In this document: positions 39,412-48,317 of the stretch, piece by piece
Layout: every line of letters starts with the position of its first letter
Numbering within the stretch: the stretch's first letter is position 1
Assembly: GCA_020723105.1 (NCBI GenBank)
Contig: DYJL01000009.1
Coordinates: forward strand, 62,001 to 126,000
Direction of reading: 5' to 3'
Length of the DNA: 64,000 nt
Source: Nitrospira japonica
GTDB taxonomy: Bacteria > Nitrospirota > Thermodesulfovibrionia > UBA6902
The notes under the pieces: model-generated
Told to the model about the DNA's origin: nothing
The model's input: the letters and a program-made list of their open reading frames with translations, nothing else
Database searches by the model: none
Translations under genes and position numbers: made by a program

Positions 39412-40449
39412 TTACTTCAACTGTTTTTTCTTTGATGAAAACTCGCCAAAGGAGACATGTTCTTTAATCGCATATATTGATCCAATGACCACTGTAGATC
39501 CCATAGCTACAAGCCATGCAACTATGCCGTAGCTTAAGGCAACGGCCTTCTGAATGCCAAATATTCCATGTAAAGAAACAACACAGGCCAGATGATACGA
39601 ACCAAGAAACCCTGGCGTTGGTGCAAGCGTAATAAAAATCGCAACAGTCAGACAGATGATCATAAGAGAAGATATAACAGGAAGTTCGTTCTCTATTCCA
39701 AAGGCAAAATAAAGCGGGTAGTAGGTAACAATAAATACTGTCCAGATAAGAAAAGAAAGAAAAATGGAAGCCAGAAATCCCCGATGGTCCCTTATAATAT
39801 TGAGGCCTTCTGTAAATGAATGGACCAGTCCGACAATCTTCTCTTTCCATTTTGGAGGAAAGGGTTTAATGCAAATACCCAGTATCTTCATAGCCCAATC
39901 ATTTTTAAATTGCAGGAAGGCCGAAAAAAGAAGGATAAAAATACATAACATAAAACTTGCAGTCCCGAAAAACTTGATCTTATCAATGATCTGATATTCG
40001 CCACCCTGATTTTTTGGGGTAAGGGCATCTGGCATAACCAGTAATATCCATACAATTAAAAGCAGAAGTACAATTAAATCAAAAAGTCTCTCTATAAATA
40101 TTGTTGCAAAAGAAGAACTGAAACTGATCCTCTCCCTTTTGGAAAGAAGATAGGCCCTGATAAATTCTCCTGCCCTGGCAGGAAGCATATTCGCCATGAA
40201 GCCTACCATCAATGGAGAAAAAAGGGCCGCAGTCTTTACATTTTTTATAGGACGGATTAAATAGTGCCATCGCATAGCCCTGAGTAAATAGCTGAACAGA
40301 ACAAGAAGAATTGCCGGAATAAGATATAAATAATGCACTGACAAAAGGGCTTCGGTCAGCTCAGACAGCTTAACTCCCTTAAATGCATAATACAGGGAAA
40401 AAACGATAAGGATAAGGCCTATGAAGAGATGAACAAATTTTTTATTCAT
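39412..40449 (-). CDS. LPG synthase TM-region/UPF0104 flippase-like membrane protein
   Basis: LLRAMRWHYLIRP, GFMANMLPARAGEFIRAYLLSKRE, TM helices. Confidence 0.85.
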   Translation of the reverse strand: MNKKFVHLFIGLILIVFSLYYAFKGVKLSELTEALLSVHYLYLIPAILLVLFSYLLRAMRWHYLIRPIKNVKTAALFSPLMVGFMANMLPARAGEFIRAYLLSKRERISFSSSFATIFIERLFDLIVLLLLIVWILLVMPDALTPKNQGGEYQIIDKIKFFGTASFMLCIFILLFSAFLQFKNDWAMKILGICIKPFPPKWKEKIVGLVHSFTEGLNIIRDHRGFLASIFLSFLIWTVFIVTYYPLYFAFGIENELPVISSLMIICLTVAIFITLAPTPGFLGSYHLACVVSLHGIFGIQKAVALSYGIVAWLVAMGSTVVIGSIYAIKEHVSFGEFSSKKKQLK

Positions 40450-40566
40450 GAGTTGTCAGCGATGAAATAGTATACCTGTGAAATTAATTAACAATCAAGT
40501 GGAAGAAAGGTCTTTTCTAATCGGGTTACTATCAAAACGAAGTGGATACTGTTACAATTATTAATA

Positions 40567-41415
40567 ATGAAAATATTCTACTCACCTCAATGTCTCGCAT
40601 ATTCACATCCTGGACATCCGGAGGCCCCTGTAAGGATTGAGTCTGCCTATCATTATCTCAAAGAAAAGAAATTCGAATTTATTGAACCGGCCCCTTGTTC
40701 AGATGAAGATGTTCTATTGGCTCATACAGCGGAACTGCTTGAGAGCGTAAGAAAGGAAAATTTTTTCGATTTTGATACGCCTGCATTCCCGGGTATTTTC
40801 AATATTGCAAAATTATCTGCAGGTAGTGCAATTGAGGCAGCCCTGCATTGTTTAGCCACAGGCGAAAAGGCCTTTTCCTTTATGCGGCCGCCCGGACATC
40901 ATGCTACCAAAAGAAAACTTGGAGGTTTTTGTTACTTTAATAATATCGCTATCGCCTCGTTAAAAGCACAACAAAAAATTAAAAAAGTTGCAATCGTGGA
41001 CTTTGACTGCCATCACGGTAACGGAACTGAAGACATCTTTATTGACAATAAAAACGTTATGTATTTATCTCTGCATCAAAGCCCCCTATATCCCGGCACA
41101 GGCCTTAGCAGCAGGGAAAACTGCATTAATTATCCTCTTCCTGCCCAGACAAGTCCTGGCGAATATCTCTCTGTGCTTGAACAGGGACTTGAGAAGATAA
41201 GGGGCTTTGCCCCTGACTTACTGGCAGTCTCTGCCGGATTCGACACATATAAACTGGACCCTATTACCAGCTTTTCCCTGGAAAAAGAAACTTACACGGA
41301 TATAGGGAGAAGGCTTGCAGATTTACAGATACCAACATTTTCCATTCTTGAAGGCGGCTACAGTAAAGAGCTTGCCGAATGCATTTGTAATTTCCTCACC
41401 GGCCTTGAAGAATAA
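40567..41415 (+). CDS. Histone deacetylase superfamily protein
   Basis: RPPGHHATKRKLGGFCYFNNIAIA, VDFDCHHGNGTEDIF, SAGFDTYKLDP. Confidence 0.92.
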   Translation: MKIFYSPQCLAYSHPGHPEAPVRIESAYHYLKEKKFEFIEPAPCSDEDVLLAHTAELLESVRKENFFDFDTPAFPGIFNIAKLSAGSAIEAALHCLATGEKAFSFMRPPGHHATKRKLGGFCYFNNIAIASLKAQQKIKKVAIVDFDCHHGNGTEDIFIDNKNVMYLSLHQSPLYPGTGLSSRENCINYPLPAQTSPGEYLSVLEQGLEKIRGFAPDLLAVSAGFDTYKLDPITSFSLEKETYTDIGRRLADLQIPTFSILEGGYSKELAECICNFLTGLEE

Positions 41416-41513
41416 CCTGTGCAATTTCTGAGCTGAATCTGAATATTATTGAAGCGGGTGATTTTTATAGGCGCTTTGTTGTAAAATTTCCTGAAGTTTA
41501 ATTAATCAGTACA

Positions 41514-41591
41514 GGTGAGTGTAGCTCAGCCGGTTAGAGCATCTGACTGTGGCTCAGAGGGTCGGGGGTTCGAATCCCCTCACTCACCCCA
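41514..41591 (+). tRNA. tRNA-His(GTG), CCA encoded
   Basis: ggtgagtgtagctcagccggttagagcatctgactGTGgctcagagggtcgggggttcgaatcccctcactcacccca; G-1:C73. Confidence 0.93.
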
Positions 41592-41668
41592 TTTTAGAGT
41601 AAAGAGTCAGGAGTTACGAGTTAAGTAAAAAACTTAACTGCTTGACTCTTGACTCATAACTCTAAGAT
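41592..41668. repeat. Heptad-repeat hairpin in tRNA spacer
   Basis: AGAGTAAAGAGTCAGGAGTTACGAGTTAAGT aaaaa ACTTAACTGCTTGACTCTTGACTCATAACTCT. Confidence 0.8.
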
Positions 41669-41745
41669 GCGCCTGTAGCTCAGTGGATTAGAGCATCGGC
41701 CTCCGGAGCCGAGGGTCGGAGGTTCGAATCCTCTCAGGCGCGCCA
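41669..41745 (+). tRNA. tRNA-Arg(CCG), CCA encoded
   Basis: gcgcctgtagctcagtggattagagcatcggcctCCGgagccgagggtcggaggttcgaatcctctcaggcgcgcca. Confidence 0.95.
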
Positions 41746-41824
41746 TTATAGAGTTAAGAGTCAGGAGTTATGAGTTAAGTAAAAAACTCAACCGCTTGAT
41801 TCTTGACTCTTAACTCTAAGCAGA
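41746..41824. repeat. Heptad-repeat hairpin in tRNA spacer, second copy
   Basis: GAGTTAA GAGTCAG GAGTTAT GAGTTAA GTAAAAAACTC AACCGCT TGATTCT TGACTCT TAACTCT. Confidence 0.8.
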
Positions 41825-41897
<73 letters not shown>

Positions 41898-41899
41898 CT

Positions 41900-42616
41900 T
41901 TATAATTTACCTTCTTTAACATCCTTGCATTCGCCGATGGGTACGGGTCCGCCAAATACCCTGTAATGCTCCTTTAAAATCTCGCACACATCTTTTGCAT
42001 CATCAACAATATGAAAAAAAGCAAAATCCTCGGGGCTTATCGTTCCATGCTGTACAAGAGTGTTTTTCATCCAGTCTATAAGGCCCTGCCAGTATTCCCT
42101 GCCAAACAGTATAATCGGGAAAGAGTCAAGCTTTCCTGTCTGCACCAGGGTCAAGGCCTCAAAAAACTCATCCATTGTGCCGAATCCTCCAGGGAATATG
42201 ACATAAGCAATGGCATACTTTACAAACATCAGCTTTCTGACAAAGAAGTATCTGAAGTCAATGGCTATGTCCTGATATTGATTTGACACCTGTTCATGAG
42301 GAAGCTGGATATTGAGTCCGATGGATTTACTTTTTCCCATTTTGGCGCCCTTGTTCGCAGCCTCCATAATACCAGGGCCGCCGCCTGTTATCACAGAAAA
42401 GCCTGCGTTAGAGAGCATCTTGCCCACCTTTATGGCCTGATGGTAGTAATATGAATCCTCATTCAGCCTTGCGCTTCCGAATATAGTCACTGCAGGGCCC
42501 AGCTCATAAAGGGTTTCAAAACCCTCAACCAGTTCCGACTGTATTCTGAATACCCGCCAAGTGTCCGATTTCCTTAAATCTTCAATCATGCAACCTTCCT
42601 CCCTTCTGTAATTCAC
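41900..42616 (-). CDS. LOG family/TIGR00730-type Rossmann-fold protein
   Basis: VITGGGPGIMEAANKGA, FPGGFGTMDEFFEALTLVQTGK. Confidence 0.9.
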   Translation of the reverse strand: MNYRREEGCMIEDLRKSDTWRVFRIQSELVEGFETLYELGPAVTIFGSARLNEDSYYYHQAIKVGKMLSNAGFSVITGGGPGIMEAANKGAKMGKSKSIGLNIQLPHEQVSNQYQDIAIDFRYFFVRKLMFVKYAIAYVIFPGGFGTMDEFFEALTLVQTGKLDSFPIILFGREYWQGLIDWMKNTLVQHGTISPEDFAFFHIVDDAKDVCEILKEHYRVFGGPVPIGECKDVKEGKL

Positions 42617-42623
42617 CTGCCTA

Positions 42624-44528
42624 TTATATATTCTTGGACAAATGTATACCTGCCATTTTCAGCCGTTCAAGCCCCTTTATCTCGTCCTGCAGCATAGGAA
42701 ACTGGAGCACAGGGAGGTTGAATTTATTCTGTATCGCCTCTAAATACTGCATCTGCATCTGTCTCCTGTTTCTGAAAAAGTCATTAACGCATACCTCTTC
42801 TGGCAGGACCATATTCGCAACCACAAGCTGTGTCTCAATGCCTGCATCTTTTAAATCAAGCATGGCCCTGTACGATTCAAGGACTGGAGTAGATTCCGGA
42901 TAAAGCACAAGGCAGAATACTGACTGCTCTGATTTGCGGAGTATATTAATGATTTTTCTGAATCTGTTTTCTGTCTCCCTTTTTGCCTTTGCACCCTCTG
43001 TTGTATCTATCATCATCTCCGCCTGTTTCGCATAATCAAAAGGAAGGTCGAGAAGCCTCAATGTATGTCCTGTCGGAGCGGTATCAAAGACAATTACATC
43101 ATAAGCGCTGCTTTCTATAAAACGAATGAATTTGTCGAATGCTGCCATCTCTTCAATACAGGGGGAATTAAGCTCCTCTTCCATAGCGGCTATCATATCT
43201 TCAGAATATTTTTCCCTCGCTTCTTCGAGAACTCTCTCTTTGTACTCAGTAAAAGCCTTCTCCTGATCAATCATCACTGCAAAAAGATTTTCTGCAATCT
43301 CTGAAGGCTCATCATCTATCTTTACATCAAATACTTCACCGATGTGCGCTGCAGGGTCTGTAGTTACAATAAGTGTTTTGAATCCCTTCTGTGCTGTATG
43401 CATTGCAGTAATGCACGATATAGTCGTCTTGCCAACCCCGCCCTTGCCGGTGAAAAAAATTGCTTTGGTCTGGTTAGCCGGAATGATTAGCTTATCGATA
43501 TCAGGCTTTTCAATATTGCCAAGATGGGTAGCACTCAAGACTCCAGCTTTTACTCTTGTCATTCCGGCTTGTCGGGAATCTTTCTTCTCAAAAAGATTCC
43601 CGACGCGCCCTGCTTGCGGGAATGACATACGATTGATGTTGTTGCGTGCTACAAACAATTTCTCCGCTACACTTTTTAACGCCTCAATCCCCTTTACTTC
43701 TCTGTCCCTTAACAACATAAACCGTTTTGGCTTGCTGATTGCCTTTTCAGTTGCTCCGAGCACCCTCTGCTGCGCTTCATATTTCTTTCTGAAAAACTCA
43801 ATATCACAGACTTCTTCAGGCAGTATTCCGTTTATGATAATCTCTCCAGATTTAATGCCGATTGTCTCAAGCTCTTTTGACGCCCTTATGGTTTCATAAA
43901 GCGAGAGTTCCTCAGGACGCATGACAAAGATGAAATCTGTACGTTCAGGATTCTTCAGAAGTGAAGTCGCACGGTCGTACTTATCTTTGGAATCCTGTAT
44001 GGACTGTACCGGGCCGAGACATGTTTGGCCGCTGCCTTTTGCGGATTCCTCTATATGTCTGGACCAGTCCACTGGAAGCTCAAGCAAGCGTATGGTGTGT
44101 CCGGTAGGCGCAGTATCAAATACAATGATGTCGTATTCATCCACTTCCATAAAATCAATAAACCTGTCAAAAGATGCCATCTCTGTTGTGCAGGGACCGC
44201 TCAGGTTTTCCTCGAGAGATGCTATCACATCATTGGGCATTATCTCTCGAAACGGGCCGATGATCCGCTCTTTGTACTCCCTTGTCGCCTCATCCGGGTC
44301 AATTTCCATGGCATGTAATTGTAGGGGTAATTCATGAATTACCCCTACAGATATCGGCATTATCCTATGCCCGATCTCCTGTTCAAATACATCTGCAAGA
44401 TTGGATGCCGGGTCGGTTGTTACAATCAATGTCTTTTTGCCTGACAACGCATGATGCAATGCCGTGGCGCATGCCATCGTGGTCTTGCCAACCCCGCCCT
44501 TGCCTGAAAAAAATATATATTTTGTCAT
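42624..44528 (-). CDS. arsA: Tandem-duplicated ArsA-type arsenical pump-driving ATPase with two in-frame palindromic insertions
   Basis: Two GKGGVGKTT P-loops, two DTAPTGHT motifs, Cys in GPCTTEM, TCLGP and SPCIEEM. Confidence 0.92.
   Translation of the reverse strand: MTKYIFFSGKGGVGKTTMACATALHHALSGKKTLIVTTDPASNLADVFEQEIGHRIMPISVGVIHELPLQLHAMEIDPDEATREYKERIIGPFREIMPNDVIASLEENLSGPCTTEMASFDRFIDFMEVDEYDIIVFDTAPTGHTIRLLELPVDWSRHIEESAKGSGQTCLGPVQSIQDSKDKYDRATSLLKNPERTDFIFVMRPEELSLYETIRASKELETIGIKSGEIIINGILPEEVCDIEFFRKKYEAQQRVLGATEKAISKPKRFMLLRDREVKGIEALKSVAEKLFVARNNINRMSFPQAGRVGNLFEKKDSRQAGMTRVKAGVLSATHLGNIEKPDIDKLIIPANQTKAIFFTGKGGVGKTTISCITAMHTAQKGFKTLIVTTDPAAHIGEVFDVKIDDEPSEIAENLFAVMIDQEKAFTEYKERVLEEAREKYSEDMIAAMEEELNSPCIEEMAAFDKFIRFIESSAYDVIVFDTAPTGHTLRLLDLPFDYAKQAEMMIDTTEGAKAKRETENRFRKIINILRKSEQSVFCLVLYPESTPVLESYRAMLDLKDAGIETQLVVANMVLPEEVCVNDFFRNRRQMQMQYLEAIQNKFNLPVLQFPMLQDEIKGLERLKMAGIHLSKNI
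43558..43626. repeat. Nested palindromic repeat inserted in-frame in arsA linker
   Basis: GTCATTCCGGCTTGTCGGGAATCTTTCTTCTCAAAAAGATTCCCGACGCGCCCTGCTTGCGGGAATGAC. Confidence 0.8.
44320..44349. repeat. 30-bp perfect palindrome inserted in-frame in arsA
   Basis: TGTAGGGGTAATTCATGAATTACCCCTACA; encodes about 10 aa (VGVIHELPLQ) on either strand. Confidence 0.85.
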
Positions 44529-45328
44529 TTATGTCCCTCTATACAGACACTGACTACATAGTCCTGAATAGATTCTCCCTTTTTTAAGCTACCCATTATC
44601 TTCCCTTCCACCGGATCTTCGGTATATGAATCGGTGTATAATGATAACCCTTTCCCGGATACCTTCACGTCTTTAAAACCAGCCCTCTCTACTATTTTTC
44701 TGTATTCATCAACAAGTATTGCTCCGGCAATACAGCCTACATATGCCAGAATATTTTCCAGGATCTTTTCCGGAAGTTTTTTCAAAAGAGCGATATCAGA
44801 AATTGATATCCTTCCGCCTGGTTTCAGTACCCTGTAGATCTCCTGAAAGACCCGCGGCTTGTCTGCTGAGAGATTGATCACGCAATTGCTTATGACTGCA
44901 TCAACTGAATGGTCTGCCGCCGGCAGATTCTCAATCTCGCCAAGCCTGAACTCAACATTTTTTATCGCGTTTCTTTTTGCGTTGTCCCTTGCCTTCTCTA
45001 TCATCTCAGGGGTCATATCAACACCGATAACCTTGCCTTTAGTACCGACTTTCGAAGCAGCCAGAAAACAGTCAAAGCCCGCGCCTGCGCCGAGGTCCAG
45101 CACAATTTCTCCTTTTTTCAGACCTGCCAATGCCGTAGGATTACCGCAACTTAGGGCGAGGTTTGCCTCATCCGGAATTGCCCTTAAATCTTCTTCAGAA
45201 TATCCGATCGATTTTGCATACTCCTTTGCATCAGGGCCAGAGCATGTGCCGCATCCGCACCCCTTCTGTCCCTTTGCGATTTTTCCATAAGCATCCCGGA
45301 CTATTTTTATCGTTTTAGCTCTGTTCAT
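44525..45328 (-). CDS. arsM: Arsenite methyltransferase
   Basis: VLDLGAGAGFDCFLAASKVGTKGKVIGVDMTPEMIEKA, VISNCVINLS; arsenic operon context. Confidence 0.92.
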   Translation of the reverse strand: MNRAKTIKIVRDAYGKIAKGQKGCGCGTCSGPDAKEYAKSIGYSEEDLRAIPDEANLALSCGNPTALAGLKKGEIVLDLGAGAGFDCFLAASKVGTKGKVIGVDMTPEMIEKARDNAKRNAIKNVEFRLGEIENLPAADHSVDAVISNCVINLSADKPRVFQEIYRVLKPGGRISISDIALLKKLPEKILENILAYVGCIAGAILVDEYRKIVERAGFKDVKVSGKGLSLYTDSYTEDPVEGKIMGSLKKGESIQDYVVSVCIEGHK

Positions 45329-45342
45329 AATAGCCTCCTGAA

Positions 45343-45684
45343 TTATTTCCTCGTCACAGATATTGGTTTCCCTTTTTTCATCGGTTCAATATTTAACACC
45401 TTGCATATCTCTTCGTAATCAGGATATGCTCCGGTCTTGAATACCTCTCCATTTATCATTGTAACCGGCAATACTTTCTTTCCACCCTTATGAAGCAATT
45501 CAGCAATTTTTTTGTTTTCAAGAAATTCCTTTGGCTGCTGCGCAAGATTAAACCTTTCAACGTCAACACCCTGTTTCTTCAATGCCAGCACGGCCTCGTT
45601 CATCTTTACAAGAACAGGGTCAATACTCGGCCCGCATAATCCCGATGAACAGCACATTGCAGGATCGTAAATTTTGATTCTCAT
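45343..45684 (-). CDS. arsD: Arsenic metallochaperone ArsD
   Basis: IYDPAMCCSSGLCGPSIDP, conserved Cys pair plus Cys. Confidence 0.93.
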   Translation of the reverse strand: MRIKIYDPAMCCSSGLCGPSIDPVLVKMNEAVLALKKQGVDVERFNLAQQPKEFLENKKIAELLHKGGKKVLPVTMINGEVFKTGAYPDYEEICKVLNIEPMKKGKPISVTRK

Positions 45685-45754
45685 TTTATTTGCCTCCTGT
45701 GTTCTTACACTCTAAAAAGTTAACTTTCAAGAAATCCCAGTATTACTTATCTCC

Positions 45755-46099
45755 TTATTTACAGCATTTGTTCTTATTCTTCATATCCTTTAACTTTATC
45801 AGTCTTGAAAGATATACCTTTATAGTTTCGTCCGTGATCTTTTCTGTGACTGTGAGCACAAGAAACCTTCGGAATATATCTGAATCATTTATACTGTAAT
45901 GCACCCATTTGCCCTGCCGTCTATCCCTTATAAGTCCTGCTTCTTTCAGCACATTGAGATGGAATGAAATCTTGGGCTGGCTCATGTCCATAACGCTGAC
46001 GAGATCGCATACGCATATCTCGCCTTTCTGAAAGATCTTCAGCATCTTCAGTCTTGTTTCGTCTGAAAGCGCCTTAAAGACGCTTATCAATTCCTGCAT
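45755..46099 (-). CDS. arsR: ArsR/SmtB-family arsenic-responsive repressor
   Basis: EICVCDLVSVMDMSQPKISFHLNVLKEAGLIRDRRQGKWVHYSI. Confidence 0.92.
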   Translation of the reverse strand: MQELISVFKALSDETRLKMLKIFQKGEICVCDLVSVMDMSQPKISFHLNVLKEAGLIRDRRQGKWVHYSINDSDIFRRFLVLTVTEKITDETIKVYLSRLIKLKDMKNKNKCCK

Positions 46100-46156
46100 C
46101 CCGATTTCTCCGTTTCTTTAACAAGACGTATTATCATATTAATTGAATTTGATTTA

Positions 46157-46346
46157 TTGTTAGCCCTGATTATTCATAAATTTTACTTGGAGCACGCCAC
46201 AGTTCAAAAACATCTTGAATGCGAGGGATTTTTTGAATCTTGAATATTGAATCTTGAATTTACAGAATGTATTTTTTCTGTTTTTGCTAAGGTATCGCTC
46301 AATATGTTTTTTCACCATACTTGCTCCAAGTTTATGAATAATGTAG
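46157..46346. repeat. Second copy of the short TIR element (see 3743-3922), carrying TTGAATC heptads
   Basis: ttattcataaattttacttggagca ... tgctccaagtttatgaataa; TTGAATC TTGAATA TTGAATC TTGAATT at 46233-46260. Confidence 0.6.
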
Positions 46347-46500
46347 GTTAGTAAATTAATAATGAATCAATTTAATCATATAAACATTATTTGATTTGTT
46401 TGTCAAGGCAACAGGTTGTCTGATGTCTTTGGGCCCCGGCGAATCCGCCAGTGTGAAGAACTATAAACGCTCTGTGTAAATATTTATGTTCTAAATTGGA

Positions 46501-48300
46501 TTAGACCGCTCCCTTTGTTCTTTCCTGGTAAAAAGGACATTTTCTGCAGTCCTCATATTTCTGTGCAAAGGTACCCTGAACCTTTCCCTCACAAAAAGTG
46601 CCTGCGACGGCCCAGCAAATCCGCCCAAAGTTTGGATAGGCAGGGCATTTAATCGTAGCATCCTTATCTCTGCTGCAGTTCATATACTCCCAGCACTTCT
46701 TCTCCAAGGAATCTTCTTCACTCTGATAAGGGAAATACAGGCTGAAGGTGGAGCCTTTTCCTGCAACGCTTTCTGCTTTAATAAAACCGCCGTGTTCCTC
46801 TATAATTTTTCTTGTTATTGAAAGTCCAAGCCCTGTGCCATGGCCTATCTCTTTGGTGGAGTAAAACGGCTCAAAGATCAGGGGCAGTTTCTCTTCGGGT
46901 ATCCCTGGGCCTGCATCGGATACAGAAATAACAGCATATGTCACATAGTTAAGTTCTTTCCCGGTTGCGGTTACTCCCAGTACTCCTCCCTGGGGCATTG
47001 AATCAATTGCGTTTATTATAAGGTTGCCAAGTGCGAGTTTTATCTGTTCCGGATCTATCAGAACCTCCGGAAGCTCCTCCTCGATTTCCATCTTTAACTC
47101 TATAGCATGTTCATTGAGAAGGTCTTCATACATCTTCACCGTTTCCATTATAATCGGCTTCAGATGATTTCTTTTAAAACGACACCTGGCCTCCCTTGAA
47201 AAGGTCAGGACATCCCGCAGTATCTTCTCAAGCCTGTTCACCTCTGAGACTACTACCTCTGTATACTCTTTCTCTTTTGCGCCGGTAACAATTTTCTTCA
47301 ATCTGCGGGCAAAGCCGCCTATTGCAGTCAGGGGGTTTCTTATTTCGTGCGCCACATCTGCTGTAAGCCTTCCGAGCGATGCAAGTTTTTCTGCCTGAAT
47401 CATTTTCCCCTGCGACTTTTTTAATTCCTCAGTCTTTTTTTCAACTTCTTTCTCAAGTGTCTGCGCCCAGTTATGAAGCCTTTCCCTTGAGGCCTCAAGC
47501 TCTCCAGTCATCTCATTAAAAGTGCCGGCCAGATATTGCATTTCGTCTTCTGAACGGATGTACACTTTATGTTTGAGGTCGCCGCCTGCGACATTATCCA
47601 TTGCATCTGACAGTATGGATACAGGCGTTAAGACAAATTTTTTCAGAATGAAATAGAGAAGAAAAGAAGCCCCTACCAGAAACATAAAGGCATAGATGGT
47701 TATATTTACAGTTTGTCTCTGAACAATTTTATCCAGAGAGGCCAGGGAAAAGTCTGTCTCAATAATCCCTAACACCCTTTGTTCCTGAGAATGAATATGG
47801 CAGGCTGCAGTATAGCAGGGTGCTTCATTGTAGATGGGTTCAATAAATGTGAGTGTTTTATTGTCCCTGTTGCTCGCATCAATTATCCATTGTTTCTTGT
47901 CTTCCAATGCAGCTAACGGTCTTTGGGAATCTAAATGGCAACCTTTGCATGCAAAGGTGTCACGGTTTACCATTTGCCCGATTTCATGCCTTGCCGATGA
48001 ATAAAAGATTTTCCCTCTGTTGTCAAATATCCTTATTCTTTTGATGTCCTCAGAGAGGGCAATACTTTCGATTGTATGCTGTACAGCTTCCCTGTGAACG
48101 GTAAGCATACTGTAGCGTGTGCTCTTCTTTATAAAATCTGAGAACGAGGCTACATACTTAACCGCGCTGACTGTGAGGTTTTTTTCCCCTTCATCTATCA
48201 ATATATAGCATGAAATACCCCCGCCAACTACAAGCAGCATGACGATGGTGATAATCAGTTTTCTGGCTAAGGACCCTTTAATCTTTCGCGATGATATCAT
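46501..48300 (-). CDS. Membrane histidine kinase, periplasmic CXXCH and CX4CH, C-terminal Cys-rich CW-type domain
   Basis: CKGCHLDSQ, CYTAACHIHS; HAMP; LTADVAHEIRNPLTAIGGFARRL; C-terminal KKCWEYMNCSRDKDATIKCPAY...CRKCPFY. Confidence 0.88.
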   Translation of the reverse strand: MISSRKIKGSLARKLIITIVMLLVVGGGISCYILIDEGEKNLTVSAVKYVASFSDFIKKSTRYSMLTVHREAVQHTIESIALSEDIKRIRIFDNRGKIFYSSARHEIGQMVNRDTFACKGCHLDSQRPLAALEDKKQWIIDASNRDNKTLTFIEPIYNEAPCYTAACHIHSQEQRVLGIIETDFSLASLDKIVQRQTVNITIYAFMFLVGASFLLYFILKKFVLTPVSILSDAMDNVAGGDLKHKVYIRSEDEMQYLAGTFNEMTGELEASRERLHNWAQTLEKEVEKKTEELKKSQGKMIQAEKLASLGRLTADVAHEIRNPLTAIGGFARRLKKIVTGAKEKEYTEVVVSEVNRLEKILRDVLTFSREARCRFKRNHLKPIIMETVKMYEDLLNEHAIELKMEIEEELPEVLIDPEQIKLALGNLIINAIDSMPQGGVLGVTATGKELNYVTYAVISVSDAGPGIPEEKLPLIFEPFYSTKEIGHGTGLGLSITRKIIEEHGGFIKAESVAGKGSTFSLYFPYQSEEDSLEKKCWEYMNCSRDKDATIKCPAYPNFGRICWAVAGTFCEGKVQGTFAQKYEDCRKCPFYQERTKGAV

Positions 48301-48317
48301 GCACTGCTTATCTTTCT

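Noticed and set aside
43342-43899. 185-aa ORF on plus strand inside arsA
   Set aside because: Antisense shadow of a well-supported gene; no recognisable domain or RBS.
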